A DNA stretch of 64,000 nt, taken from assembly GCF_001425235.1 (NCBI RefSeq), contig NZ_LMEA01000010.1, positions 130,275 to 194,274 on the forward strand, read 5' to 3'. Source of the stretch: Devosia sp. Root413D1. GTDB lineage: Bacteria > Pseudomonadota > Alphaproteobacteria > Rhizobiales > Devosiaceae. How positions within the stretch are numbered: the stretch's first letter is position 1; each line of letters begins with the position of its first letter. Shown piece by piece: positions 25,976 to 33,781 of the stretch. Below the pieces are notes generated by a model that was not told the origin of the DNA, made no database searches, and saw only the letters and a program-made list of their open reading frames with translations. The position numbers were made by a program, and so were the translations under genes.

Positions 25976-26941
25976 TCAACTCGTTACCTTCGCCGTCCGA
26001 CCGTAGACCAGCAGCATGATGATGATCACCAGGCCATAGATGATCTGCCGGCCGGCCTCGGGCATCTGCATGATCGACAGCACCGAGTTGAGCAGCACGA
26101 TGAGGATCACCCCGACCACCGTGCCGATGAAGCGGCCGCGGCCGCCGAGGATGTGGGTGCCGCCGATCACCACCGCGGCGATGGCCGGCAGCAGGTAGGC
26201 GTTGCCCATGCCCTGGTAGGCCTTGGCCGAATAGCCGGCGAGCAGCACGCCGGCGAGCGCGGCGCAGAGACCGGAGATGACGAAGGCGCCGACGATGACC
26301 CAACGGGTGCGGATGCCGCTGAGATAGGACGCCGCCTCGCGGTTGCCGGTGGCGTAAATCGCCTTGCCGAAGGCGGTGCGGCTGAGGATTGCGGCGATGA
26401 CGATGGAGACGGCGGCCCAGACGAAGATGGCGACGGGAATGCCGAGGATCTTGTCGGCGGCGAGGTAGCGCATCAGCGGCGTGGCCGAATCCTGCGGAGC
26501 AAAGCCGCCGGTGTGGGCGATCATGAGGCCGCGCATCACCGAGTCGACGCCGAGAGTGAAGATCATCGAGGGGATGCGGAGGTAAGCGACGCCGAAGCCG
26601 TTGAACAGCCCGACCAGCAGGCCGATGGCGAGGCCGGTGGGGATGGCGGCGGGGCCGCCGACGGTGGTCGCCATCATGGCGGCGGCGGTCATCGTCCAGG
26701 GGACGCTGAGGTCGATGTGACCGAGCAGGATCACCATCATCATCCCGGCCGCGACGATGCCGAGAAAGGCGCCGGTCTGCAGCTGGGTGAGCAGGTAATT
26801 GGGGCTCAGGAGCGGCATCGTGCCGAGCGTGGCGACGGTATAGATCGAGCCGAGCGCCAGGATCACCAGCACGAAGCCGGCGGAGATGACGATCGGAAGA
26901 TCGTCGGATTTCAGGCGGGGCAGGGTGAGATCGTTGGCCAT
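25976..26941 (-). CDS. Sugar ABC transporter permease (RbsC family), second of two
   Basis: Inner-membrane subunit of a CUT2-type importer. 321 residues and about 8 hydrophobic segments (for example FVLVILALGSIYTVATLGTM and IVAAGMMMVILLGHIDLSVP). The loop ATGNREAASYLSGIRT (about 195-210), equivalent to GGNxxAAxLSGI, contacts the ATPase; VVIGGTHILGGRG is also typical. ATG 26941, 10 bp after the upstream permease, so it is the last gene of the operon. The heterodimer with the other permease is likely. Confidence 0.92.
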   Translation of the reverse strand: MANDLTLPRLKSDDLPIVISAGFVLVILALGSIYTVATLGTMPLLSPNYLLTQLQTGAFLGIVAAGMMMVILLGHIDLSVPWTMTAAAMMATTVGGPAAIPTGLAIGLLVGLFNGFGVAYLRIPSMIFTLGVDSVMRGLMIAHTGGFAPQDSATPLMRYLAADKILGIPVAIFVWAAVSIVIAAILSRTAFGKAIYATGNREAASYLSGIRTRWVIVGAFVISGLCAALAGVLLAGYSAKAYQGMGNAYLLPAIAAVVIGGTHILGGRGRFIGTVVGVILIVLLNSVLSIMQMPEAGRQIIYGLVIIIMLLVYGRTAKVTS

Positions 26942-26951
26942 GGGTCCGGTC

Positions 26952-28025
26952 CTACCTGAAGAGTTCGAGACGGTTCTTCACCCGCAACGTGCGGATGGCG
27001 CCGAGGCTGACGGCGGCAAGCAGCACCACGCCTTCGACCAGCGGCTGCAGCAGCGGATCGATCGACAGGATGCGGAAGTAGAACGAGATGGCGCGCAGGA
27101 TCAGTGCGCCGATCAGGGCGCCGATCACCGTGCCGACGCCGCCGAGCAGCGAGATGCCGCCCAGCACCACGGCGGCGATGGAGTTGAGCGTGTAAGCGCC
27201 GGCCTGCGGGATATCGGCGTTGCCGGAGCCGGTCTGGATGGCGAGATAGAGCCCGGCGCAGCCGGCGAAAAAGCCCGCCAGCGTGAAGGCCCAGAGCTTG
27301 GCGCGATTGATCGGCAGGCCCGACATATAGGCGGCGCCTTCGGATGAGCCGATGGCATAGAGGGTACGGCCGGTGACGGTGCGGCGGAACGGCATCCACA
27401 CCGCGGCGGTGATGGTGACGAGGATGAGCAGCGGCACCGGCACCCAGGCGATGGGCTGCAGCCAGGCCGCCTCACCGTCCTCGAACAGGTGATAGGTCTC
27501 GGCCAGGTCCTTGATCGAGTTAGTGACGGCCCAGTTGAGATCGAGATCGACCTCGCCGCCCGGCTGTGGGCGGATCAACAGGGCAAGGCCGATGGCGACG
27601 GCGCCGGTGGCGAGCGTCGCGATGATCGGTTGCAGGCGGCCATAGACGATGACGAGGCCGTTGACGAGGCCGAAGCCGGCGCCGGCGGCCACCGAGACGA
27701 CGCAGCCGAGGATGATCTGCCAGGGTTCGCCCCGCACCAGTTCGCTGGCGATACAGCTGGTGAGGGTCATCACCGCGCCGACCGACAGGTCGAGGCCGCC
27801 GACGATCACCGTCATCGCCTGCGCCATGGCGACGAAGGCGAGCGCCACCGATTCATTGGTGTTGGCGATGAAGACGTTGGTGGAAAAACCGCGCGGGTGG
27901 ATGAAATTGTAGACCAGGTAGAGCGCGGCGAGCAGCAGGATGGCGCCGTAGAAGCCGCGGTTCTGGCGGATCGACATGGCGAGCGCCGAGGCGCGCGGTG
28001 GGGTGCTGGCGGTGATGGCGCTCAT
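26952..28025 (-). CDS. Sugar ABC transporter permease (RbsC family), first of two
   Basis: 357 residues; the longer permease of the pair. Starts with a basic cytoplasmic N terminus and the helix GFYGAILLLAALYLVYNF. It has VIVGGLDLSVGAVMTLTSCIAS, which is the characteristic G-G-x-D-L-S-V-G family segment, then GSSEGAAYMSGLPINRAK (ATPase contact loop) and LGGISLLGGVGTVIGALIGAL. ATG 28025 overlaps the ATPase stop by 4 bp (ATGA) on the same strand. A GST-like insertion around the residues after LNWAVTNSIKDLAETYH reflects a large periplasmic loop. Confidence 0.9.
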   Translation of the reverse strand: MSAITASTPPRASALAMSIRQNRGFYGAILLLAALYLVYNFIHPRGFSTNVFIANTNESVALAFVAMAQAMTVIVGGLDLSVGAVMTLTSCIASELVRGEPWQIILGCVVSVAAGAGFGLVNGLVIVYGRLQPIIATLATGAVAIGLALLIRPQPGGEVDLDLNWAVTNSIKDLAETYHLFEDGEAAWLQPIAWVPVPLLILVTITAAVWMPFRRTVTGRTLYAIGSSEGAAYMSGLPINRAKLWAFTLAGFFAGCAGLYLAIQTGSGNADIPQAGAYTLNSIAAVVLGGISLLGGVGTVIGALIGALILRAISFYFRILSIDPLLQPLVEGVVLLAAVSLGAIRTLRVKNRLELFR

Positions 28026-29575
28026 GCGGGCACCGCCTCTCGGGCCGGCACATCGGTCGGCCTGGTGATGTTGAGCGCGGCGGCAACGAGGGCTTCCTCG
28101 GTGATGGCGTCGCCACTGAACTCGGTGACGATGCGGCCGTCATACATCACGGCGACGCGGTCGCAGCAGCCGATCAGCTCGGCGTAATCGGTGGAATAGA
28201 ACAGGATCGCGGTGTCCTTGTCGGCGAGCTCGCGCATCAGCCGGTAGAGCTCCTGCTTGGTGCCGACGTCGATGCCGCGGGTGGGATCGTTGAGCAGCAT
28301 CACTTCGGGCTGGGTCAGCAGCCATTTGGCGATCACCACCTTCTGCTGGTTGCCACCGGAGAGGCTGGCGACCGGATCTTCCGGCTTGTTGAGCTTGATC
28401 TGCAGCTGGGCGATGGCATCGGCGACGGCCTGACGCGACTTCGTGGGGTCGATGAACGGTCCCTGGCGGACCTTGTCGAAGCTGGCGACGAGGAGATTGT
28501 CGGCGATCGACATGGGCAGCATCAGGCCCTCGGTTTTCCGATCCTCCGGTACCAGCGCGATGCGGCTGCGGCCGCCCTTGGCGTCGGCGGGCGAGGCCGG
28601 GATGCCGCCCTCGCCACCGACCGTGACCTTGCCCTCGACGCCGCGCAGCACACCGAACAGGGCGAGCAGCAGTTCCTTCTGGCCCTGGCCATCGAGGCCG
28701 CCCAGCCCGACGATCTCGCCCTTGCCGACCGAGAGCGAGACGCCGTTGAGGCGGTTTTCCCATTTGAGGTCGGTGACGGCGAGATGCGGCTTGCGGCTCA
28801 GCGCCGGCGGCTTCACTGGAAACTGGTGGACGATGTCGCGGCCGATCATCAGCTTGACGATCTCGTCCTGAGTGCGGGCGCCCTTCAAGAAGGTTTCGAT
28901 GTGGCGGCCGTTGCGGAACACCGAGAGGGTGTCGCAAAGCGCCTCGACCTCGTGCATGCGGTGCGAGATGAACAGCATGCCGGTGCCCTCGGCCTTCAGC
29001 TCGGCGAGCACGTTGTAGACGGTTTCGACGTCGCGGCTGGTCAGCGCCGAGGTCGCTTCGTCGAGGATCAGCAGTTTCGGATTCTTGCCGAGCGCCTTGG
29101 CGATCTCGACCATTTGCCGGCGCGACAGCGAGAGATCGCGGATCAGGGCGCGCGGATCGACGTCCTCGCAATGGATGCGGGCCAGCAGCGCCTCGGCGCG
29201 CTCGCGCTGGGCGCGGCGGTCGATCAGGCCGAAGCGGCGCGGTGGATCGGATATCGAGATGTTGTCGGCCACCGACAGGTCGGGCAGCAGCGACAGCTCC
29301 TGGAACACGCAGACAATGCCGGCCTTGGCTGCCTCGGAGGGGCGCGAGAAGCGGTGCTGTATACCTTCGACGCTGAGCGTACCGCTATCGGGCTGCACCA
29401 CCCCGGCCATGATCTTGATCAGGGTGGATTTGCCGGCGCCGTTTTCGCCCAGGATGGCGTGGATGGAGCCCTCGTGGCACGAAAAGTCCACCCCCTCGAG
29501 CGCCCGTGCCCCCGAGAAATACTTGGAAACGCCGCTCAGTTCGGCAAATGGCCGTGCGGCCCGCCCGTCCAGCAT
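28022..29575 (-). CDS. Sugar ABC transporter ATPase with two nucleotide-binding domains (RbsA type)
   Basis: 517 residues, two ABC domains. Domain 1: GENGAGKST, signature-like LSLSRRQMVEIAKAL and LLILDEATSAL. Domain 2: relaxed Walker A GGLDGQGQK, signature LSGGNQQKVVIAKW and MLLNDPTRGIDVG. Both domains therefore have changed catalytic residues: DEATSA instead of DEPTSA, and NDPTRG instead of DEPTRG, the latter replacing the Walker B Asp by Asn. The start is ATG 29575, 6 bp after the GCTGAGGA; TTG 29581 is too close to it. A 167-bp gap with two hairpins separates it from the binding protein. Confidence 0.9.
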   Translation of the reverse strand: MLDGRAARPFAELSGVSKYFSGARALEGVDFSCHEGSIHAILGENGAGKSTLIKIMAGVVQPDSGTLSVEGIQHRFSRPSEAAKAGIVCVFQELSLLPDLSVADNISISDPPRRFGLIDRRAQRERAEALLARIHCEDVDPRALIRDLSLSRRQMVEIAKALGKNPKLLILDEATSALTSRDVETVYNVLAELKAEGTGMLFISHRMHEVEALCDTLSVFRNGRHIETFLKGARTQDEIVKLMIGRDIVHQFPVKPPALSRKPHLAVTDLKWENRLNGVSLSVGKGEIVGLGGLDGQGQKELLLALFGVLRGVEGKVTVGGEGGIPASPADAKGGRSRIALVPEDRKTEGLMLPMSIADNLLVASFDKVRQGPFIDPTKSRQAVADAIAQLQIKLNKPEDPVASLSGGNQQKVVIAKWLLTQPEVMLLNDPTRGIDVGTKQELYRLMRELADKDTAILFYSTDYAELIGCCDRVAVMYDGRIVTEFSGDAITEEALVAAALNITRPTDVPAREAVPA

Positions 29576-29613
29576 CGTCAATCCTCAGCCGTCGAATGAA
29601 AGGGGAGAAGCGA

Positions 29614-29635
29614 TGCCGGGCGATGGGACCCGGCA
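29614..29635 (-). terminator. 7-bp stem-loop between binding-protein and ATPase genes
   Basis: TGCCGGG and CCCGGCA pair around an 8-base loop, the second of two hairpins in the 167-bp gap after the binding-protein gene. No T-run is seen. Confidence 0.5.
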
Positions 29636-29641
29636 CCGCCT

Positions 29642-29680
29642 GGAAACCCGGCGTCGCTCTTGCGAAGCGACCGGGTTTCC
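29642..29680 (-). terminator. Large stem-loop after the sugar-binding-protein gene
   Basis: GGAAACCCGG (29642-29651) pairs with CCGGGTTTCC (29671-29680), with an inner GTCGCT/AGCGAC stem, giving about 16 paired bases. It lies about 70 bp after the stop of the binding-protein gene and before the ATPase gene in the same operon. Confidence 0.75.
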
Positions 29681-29748
29681 GTTCACCGCTGGTCGCGCGG
29701 TCGAAGGCCTCGTGGACCTGCCGACCGCGCTCCAGGACGTGCGGAGGT

Positions 29749-30885
29749 CTACTGCACGTTCTCCTCGGTCTGGGCCATGATCGCCGGGCCCGAGATGTTC
29801 ACGCCGCAGGGCGGGAATTCGTTGACGGTGAAGAAGTTGTCCGGCAGGTCGGTCCAGAAGTTTTCGCCGTCCTTGAGCCCCGTGTAATCGACCGACGGCA
29901 GCGGCACCGAGATGAGCTGCGGCATCACGTTGCCCTCGAGGGCCGAGATGGCTGCCTTCATCGAGATGGCGACGAGGCCGGGCGACTGGCCGATCGAGAG
30001 GCCGACAAGACCCTCGCCGGAGTGCTTGGCGACAAGCTTCCTGAAGCCGTTCTCGGCTTCGCCGCCCACCGGGACGAACGGGTGCTTGGCATCGAGCAGG
30101 GCCTGCACGGTGCCGGTCGAACCACCCTGAGTGATGACACCATCGAAGGTGCCGTGCACGGCGAGCGCGTCGGCGGTGACCTTCTGGGCGGTGCCGTCAT
30201 CCCAGTTGCCGACCACCTGGACGATTTCCCAGGGACCGGGGGTGGCATCGAACACCTCGTGGATGCCGATCGAACGATCACGGTCGACCGAGTTGCCGGC
30301 AAGGCCGCGGACTTCGAGGATCTTGCCCGAGGTCTTGCCCTTGGCGGCCAGTTCCTTGAGCACGAAGCTGCCCCAGTCGCGGCCCATCTGCAGCTGGTCC
30401 TCGTTGACCATCATGACCGCGTCGGTATCGAGGATGTTGTCGAACGGCACGATCACCACGTTCTCGCGGTCGGCGAGGCGGATGACGCGGTCAAAACCTT
30501 CCGGCGATACTGCGATGGTGACGATGGCGTCAAAGCCCTGGTTGATGAAGTCCTCGATGGCGCCGAGCTGGGCCGGCGCGTCGGTGCCGGTCGAGACGAC
30601 CTTGAACTCCTTGATCTTGTCCTTGATCGCCGGGTCCTCAGCGAAGGCCTTGGCGGTCTTGATCATCTGGATGCGCCAGGTGTTGCCGACATAGCCGTTG
30701 ACCACGGCGATGCGGTACGGCCCTTCCTGCTTGTCCCATTGGAAATACTTGGTCTCGGCGTTCCACGGGGCAAAACAGGTGGGGTCGGCGCCTGGGCCGG
30801 AAACCACCTTGGGGCCGGCGGTGCTGAGACTGGTCGAGACGAGCAGGCCGACAAGCGCGGCCGAGGCAATGCGTAGTGCGTTCAT
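29749..30885 (-). CDS. Sugar ABC transporter periplasmic binding protein (type I fold)
   Basis: Ligand-binding subunit of the importer encoded downstream. 378 residues. Signal peptide at 1-22 (LRIASAALVGLLVSTSLSTA). The mature protein begins with a longer, non-conserved segment (PTCFAPWNAETKYFQWDKQEG), then the type-I fold: YRIAVVNGYVGNTWRIQMIK, GFDAIVTIAVSPEGFDRVI, NVVIVPFDN, KILEVRGLAGNSVDRDRSIG, and DGVITQGGSTGTVQALLDA (cited in parts). ATG 30885 has GGGAGGAG 6 bp before it. Catabolic neighbours point to a hexose, 6-deoxyhexose or sugar acid. Confidence 0.9.
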   Translation of the reverse strand: MNALRIASAALVGLLVSTSLSTAGPKVVSGPGADPTCFAPWNAETKYFQWDKQEGPYRIAVVNGYVGNTWRIQMIKTAKAFAEDPAIKDKIKEFKVVSTGTDAPAQLGAIEDFINQGFDAIVTIAVSPEGFDRVIRLADRENVVIVPFDNILDTDAVMMVNEDQLQMGRDWGSFVLKELAAKGKTSGKILEVRGLAGNSVDRDRSIGIHEVFDATPGPWEIVQVVGNWDDGTAQKVTADALAVHGTFDGVITQGGSTGTVQALLDAKHPFVPVGGEAENGFRKLVAKHSGEGLVGLSIGQSPGLVAISMKAAISALEGNVMPQLISVPLPSVDYTGLKDGENFWTDLPDNFFTVNEFPPCGVNISGPAIMAQTEENVQ

Positions 30886-31020
30886 AGGTTTCTCCTCCCA
30901 GAGAACGATCTGAAACAACTAGGCAGTCGCTGGTCTGTGGTGGCCGGTAGTCCTCCCCCGCCCACCTGTCGTCGGGGCCGTTTCGGCCCATCCGGCGCGC
31001 CGCTCGGGCGTCGCCAAATT

Positions 31021-31758
31021 CTACTCCTTGAACAAAGCCAGCCCCGCTTCGAGGTGCTGGCTCATGCGATACTGAAAGGCAAAGCGGTTGCGGCTCTCGA
31101 GCGCGTCGGCGATGCCGCCATGCTCGTCGAAGCTGACACCATGGGTCTTCATGCGGTTGACGCCGCTCTCCATGATCTTGAGCATCACCGGCTTCATGAT
31201 CCGATAGATCTCGTTGACCTGCTTGTTGCCGAGGATGCCGACAAGCTTGGAATGAAAGCGGAAGTCGTGCTGGGCGGCGACGTGGAGTTGCTCCTCCTCG
31301 CGCATGGTGTCGTTGATGGTTCTCAGCTCGACGATATCCTCGCACGTCGCGCGATCGAACAACTGGTCGACCGCGCCGACCTCGATCAGCTGGCGGAAGC
31401 CCTGGGTGTCGAGGAAGGTCTGCCGGCTCAGCTCCAGCGTATTGAACGAGTAGAGTTCGAAGACGGCGTCCATCCGCCGATCGATGATCACCGCGCCCAC
31501 CTTGGGGCGCACGTCGACCACGCCATAGGCCTTGAGGATGCGCATCGCCTCGCGCACCGTGGTGCGGCTCGACGTGAACATCTCACCCAGCTCGCGCTCC
31601 GACGGCAGCGGATCGCCGACGCCGAGATTGCGCTTGTCGATCAGCGCCTTGATCTGTCCGACCAGGGTTTCGACGGCGGAATCATAGAGGTGCACGGCGC
31701 CATGCTTCTGGCGCGCGCCCCCTTGCTTCAGCCGAACGACATCGCTCCTGGCCGTCAT
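31021..31758 (-). CDS. FadR-type GntR transcriptional regulator leading the sugar transporter operon
   Basis: Likely ligand-responsive repressor of the ABC operon it heads. 245 residues. The winged helix (about 20-75) reads LVGQIKALIDKRNLGVGDPLPSERELGEMFTSSRTTVREAM (cited in parts: PSERELGEMF, SRTTVREAMRILKAYG); a C-terminal FCD-type all-helical effector domain follows with AAQHDFRFHSKLVGILGN carrying the D/H metal ligands. Start ATG 31758. A promoter (near 31823-31851) with an inverted repeat next to it, and two further palindromes, lie upstream. The binding-protein gene follows after 135 bp. Confidence 0.88.
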   Translation of the reverse strand: MTARSDVVRLKQGGARQKHGAVHLYDSAVETLVGQIKALIDKRNLGVGDPLPSERELGEMFTSSRTTVREAMRILKAYGVVDVRPKVGAVIIDRRMDAVFELYSFNTLELSRQTFLDTQGFRQLIEVGAVDQLFDRATCEDIVELRTINDTMREEEQLHVAAQHDFRFHSKLVGILGNKQVNEIYRIMKPVMLKIMESGVNRMKTHGVSFDEHGGIADALESRNRFAFQYRMSQHLEAGLALFKE

Positions 31759-31799
31759 GACCGGATTGCCTCGACACAAGTTGTAGTAGATCCCTCAAT

Positions 31800-31813
31800 C
31801 CTACATTTGTAGG
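31800..31813. promoter_or_regulatory. Palindromic operator in front of the FadR-family gene
   Basis: CCTACATTTGTAGG is a perfect inverted repeat (6-bp arms, 2-bp centre), about 42 bp before the regulator's start and just downstream of the predicted transcription start. This would block transcription when bound; autoregulation is inference. Confidence 0.6.
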
Positions 31814-31822
31814 ACCAGCGGC

Positions 31823-31851
31823 ACGGTAGTTTCAGTGTTTTTGGCTGTCAA
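31823..31851 (-). promoter_or_regulatory. Putative sigma-70 promoter of the FadR-ABC operon
   Basis: On the minus strand TTGACA (31851-31846) is followed 17 bp later by TACCGT (31828-31823). The transcription start would be near 31816, next to the palindrome at 31800-31813. Confidence 0.5.
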
Positions 31852-31892
31852 TAGCCCCGCAATGGAAGCTTATGCGAGATTGTGACGTCATC

Positions 31893-31903
31893 TGGTATGA
31901 CAA
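31893..31903. promoter_or_regulatory. FadR-like half palindrome TGGTATGACAA
   Basis: TGGTATGACAA fits the loose TGGT-N-ACCA-type consensus of FadR/VanR regulators. It lies between the operon promoter and the palindrome at 31970. Weak evidence by itself. Confidence 0.25.
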
Positions 31904-31969
31904 ATAGTAGTTCAAACTGATCTGACAACGATTGCACAGATGTCAAATGGCGCGGAAAAATCATTGAAT

Positions 31970-31983
31970 GCTAACATGTTAGC
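31970..31983. promoter_or_regulatory. Perfect 14-bp palindrome shared with the GntR/UxaA divergent promoter
   Basis: GCTAACATGTTAGC is fully palindromic. The sequence GCTAACATGTTAGT occurs at 36083-36096 in front of the other GntR-family gene, a 13 of 14 match. This site is about 120 bp upstream of the predicted FadR-ABC promoter. Confidence 0.55.
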
Positions 31984-32090
31984 AAGGGTGCGCCGCGAGT
32001 GAATGTGGAACACCGAAAAACCCCGCAGCAGGTGCTGCGAGGCTGTGAAAAACCTGCCGGCAACCGGCTCAGGAGCAGGGGTGATCTGCC

Positions 32091-32654
32091 TCAGTTCGGT
32101 GTGTAGGTCAGCGCCACGACGCCATCGGGCAGGGGCGTGGCTTCCAACAGGCGAAGCTTACTCTGAACGCCAGAACCGAAGACGGCCTGGCCGCCACCGA
32201 GCAGGATCGGGTTGAGGAACAGGTGCAACTCGTCGATCAGGCCGCGCTCGAGGCAACTGCGGACGAGCAGCGGACTGCCGAAACTGACGATGTCGCCGCC
32301 CGGCTGCTGCTTGATGGCAGTGAGCTCAGCGGGATCCCGCAGCAGAAGGGAGGTTTCCCAACTGGCCTCGGCTTCGGGCAGGCTGGTGGAGACGACGATC
32401 TTGGTGGCGTGCGCGATCCAGTCGGCATGGGCGCGCTCGCCAGGAGTGGCGTCGGGATCGTTCGGGACGCTCGGCCAGTAGCCCTGCATGCCCTTGTAGG
32501 TCTTGGGACCAAAGACCACGGCATCGGCATTGGCGGTCAGCTGCTTGGCGCGAGCAGCGATCTGGTCGTTGTAGGTCACCCAATGGAAGCCGCCAGCGGC
32601 ATCGGAGGCATAGCCATCCAGCGAGATATGCAGGTGCATCTTGAGTTTGCGCAT
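32091..32654 (-). CDS. Dihydrofolate reductase-family protein (RibD C-terminal type)
   Basis: 187 residues; a RibD_C/DHFR-like NADPH-binding fold. Visible: MHLHISLDGYASDA, a Met/His/Asp start pattern of the family; NADAVVFGPKTYKGMQGYWPSV, with the conserved GPKTYxxM; and the C-terminal VSFGSPLLVRSCLERGLIDELHLFLNPILLGGG (cited in parts), which is the family signature. The true substrate is not known; it is not an ordinary folate enzyme. ATG 32654 with AATGAGGA. A GTTAAG-N6-CTTAAC inverted repeat lies 16 bp upstream. Confidence 0.85.
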   Translation of the reverse strand: MRKLKMHLHISLDGYASDAAGGFHWVTYNDQIAARAKQLTANADAVVFGPKTYKGMQGYWPSVPNDPDATPGERAHADWIAHATKIVVSTSLPEAEASWETSLLLRDPAELTAIKQQPGGDIVSFGSPLLVRSCLERGLIDELHLFLNPILLGGGQAVFGSGVQSKLRLLEATPLPDGVVALTYTPN

Positions 32655-32669
32655 GGTTGGTCCTCATTG

Positions 32670-32687
32670 GTTAAGTCATAGCTTAAC
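32670..32687. promoter_or_regulatory. Operator-like inverted repeat upstream of the DHFR-family gene
   Basis: GTTAAG (32670-32675) and CTTAAC (32682-32687) are perfect arms around 6 bp, 16 bp before the start codon. A related half TTAAGTG occurs at about 32728. An ArsR- or MarR/HxlR-type repressor site is possible; the regulator is not in this window. Confidence 0.45.
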
Positions 32688-32843
32688 TAAAGCGGAGCCG
32701 GGCCGGAGTCAATAGTTAGTAGGATGCTTAAGTGATGTGCTTGCCGTGCATGCCGCCAGCCACCGTGGTCAGCGAGCTTCGGCGCCCAAAGCGAAGGGCG
32801 CCGGCCTTGCGACCGACGCCCTTCAAAACTCAGTGGCGAAACC

Positions 32844-33695
32844 TCAGGCGGCGTAGGCCTTGGTCTTTTGCTGCTGCTCGCCCAGGCCCTCGATGCCCAG
32901 CTTCATGGTCTGGCCCGGCTTCAGCCAGATCGGGGTGGGCTTCTGGCCCATGCCGACACCCGGCGGGGTGCCGGTGGTGATCACGTCACCCGGCTGCAGG
33001 CTCATGAACTGGCTGAGATAGGCGACGAGGTGGGCGACGCCGAAGATCATGGTCTTGGTCGAGCCGTCCTGGTAGCGGTGGCCATCGACGTCGAGCCACA
33101 TGCCGAGGTTCTGCACGTCCTTGATTTCGTCCTTGGTGACCAGCCACGGGCCGATCGGGCCGAAGGTGTCGGCCGACTTGCCCTTGGTCCACTGGCCGCC
33201 GCGCTCGGTCTGGAAGTGGCGCTCGGAAAGGTCGTTCACCACGCAGTAGCCGGCGACGTAATCCAGCGCGTCCTTTTCCTCGATATACTTGGCTTCCTTG
33301 CCGATGATGACGCCGAGCTCGACTTCCCAGTCGGGCTTCAGGGTGTTCTTGGGCAGGATCACGTCGTCGTTCGGGCCGATGATGGCGCTGGTGGCCTTCA
33401 TGAACAGGATCGGCTCGGCCGGAATGGCAGCGCCGGTCTCGGCGGCGTGGTCGGCATAGTTGAGGCCGATGCACATGAACTTGCCGACATTGCCGACGCA
33501 GGGGCCGATACGCGAGCCCTGGTCGAGCACCGGCAGGCTACCATGGTCGGCCGCCTTGATCTTGGCGAGACCGGCAGCGCCGATCGAGGCGCCGTTGATG
33601 TCGGGCACCACGGACGAGAGATCGCGATAGGTCCCGTCGGTGTGCAGGATGGCGGGCTTTTCGGCGCCCTTGGCGCCGACGCGCAGAAGTTTCAT
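32844..33695 (-). CDS. Fumarylacetoacetate hydrolase-family protein (2,4-diketo-3-deoxy sugar-acid hydrolase-like)
   Basis: 283 residues, the FAH-fold metal-dependent C-C hydrolase type. Features: GPCVGNVGKFMCIGLNYADHAAETG, with the metal/active-site His of N-Y-A-D-H; EVELGVIIGKEAKY with metal-binding Glu; GYCVVNDLSERHFQ; and LSQFMSLQPGDVITTGTPPGVGMG (each cited in part). This closely resembles the group cleaving 2,4-diketo-3-deoxy-L-fuconate/rhamnonate to pyruvate and lactate, though ureidoglycolate lyase is another common annotation. Next to a FucU mutarotase and sugar-acid genes, the sugar-acid role is favoured. ATG 33695 with GAGGAG. Confidence 0.85.
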   Translation of the reverse strand: MKLLRVGAKGAEKPAILHTDGTYRDLSSVVPDINGASIGAAGLAKIKAADHGSLPVLDQGSRIGPCVGNVGKFMCIGLNYADHAAETGAAIPAEPILFMKATSAIIGPNDDVILPKNTLKPDWEVELGVIIGKEAKYIEEKDALDYVAGYCVVNDLSERHFQTERGGQWTKGKSADTFGPIGPWLVTKDEIKDVQNLGMWLDVDGHRYQDGSTKTMIFGVAHLVAYLSQFMSLQPGDVITTGTPPGVGMGQKPTPIWLKPGQTMKLGIEGLGEQQQKTKAYAA

Positions 33696-33781
33696 GGAAT
33701 GCTCCTCAGACTTGGCGGGAAGGGATAGGGCCAGACCCACGCGGAGTCGAGGCCAACCATGGTCGAATCCGTTCGGTGCAT

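Larger units (their letters stand above)
31759..32090. other. 332-bp regulatory region between FadR and DHFR-family genes
   Basis: No gene is supported. It holds the FadR-ABC promoter, the two palindromes and the TGGTATGACAA site, plus the 3' flank of the DHFR-family gene, which has no obvious terminator. Base composition is noticeably lower in GC than the flanking genes, as expected of a control region. Confidence 0.6.
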
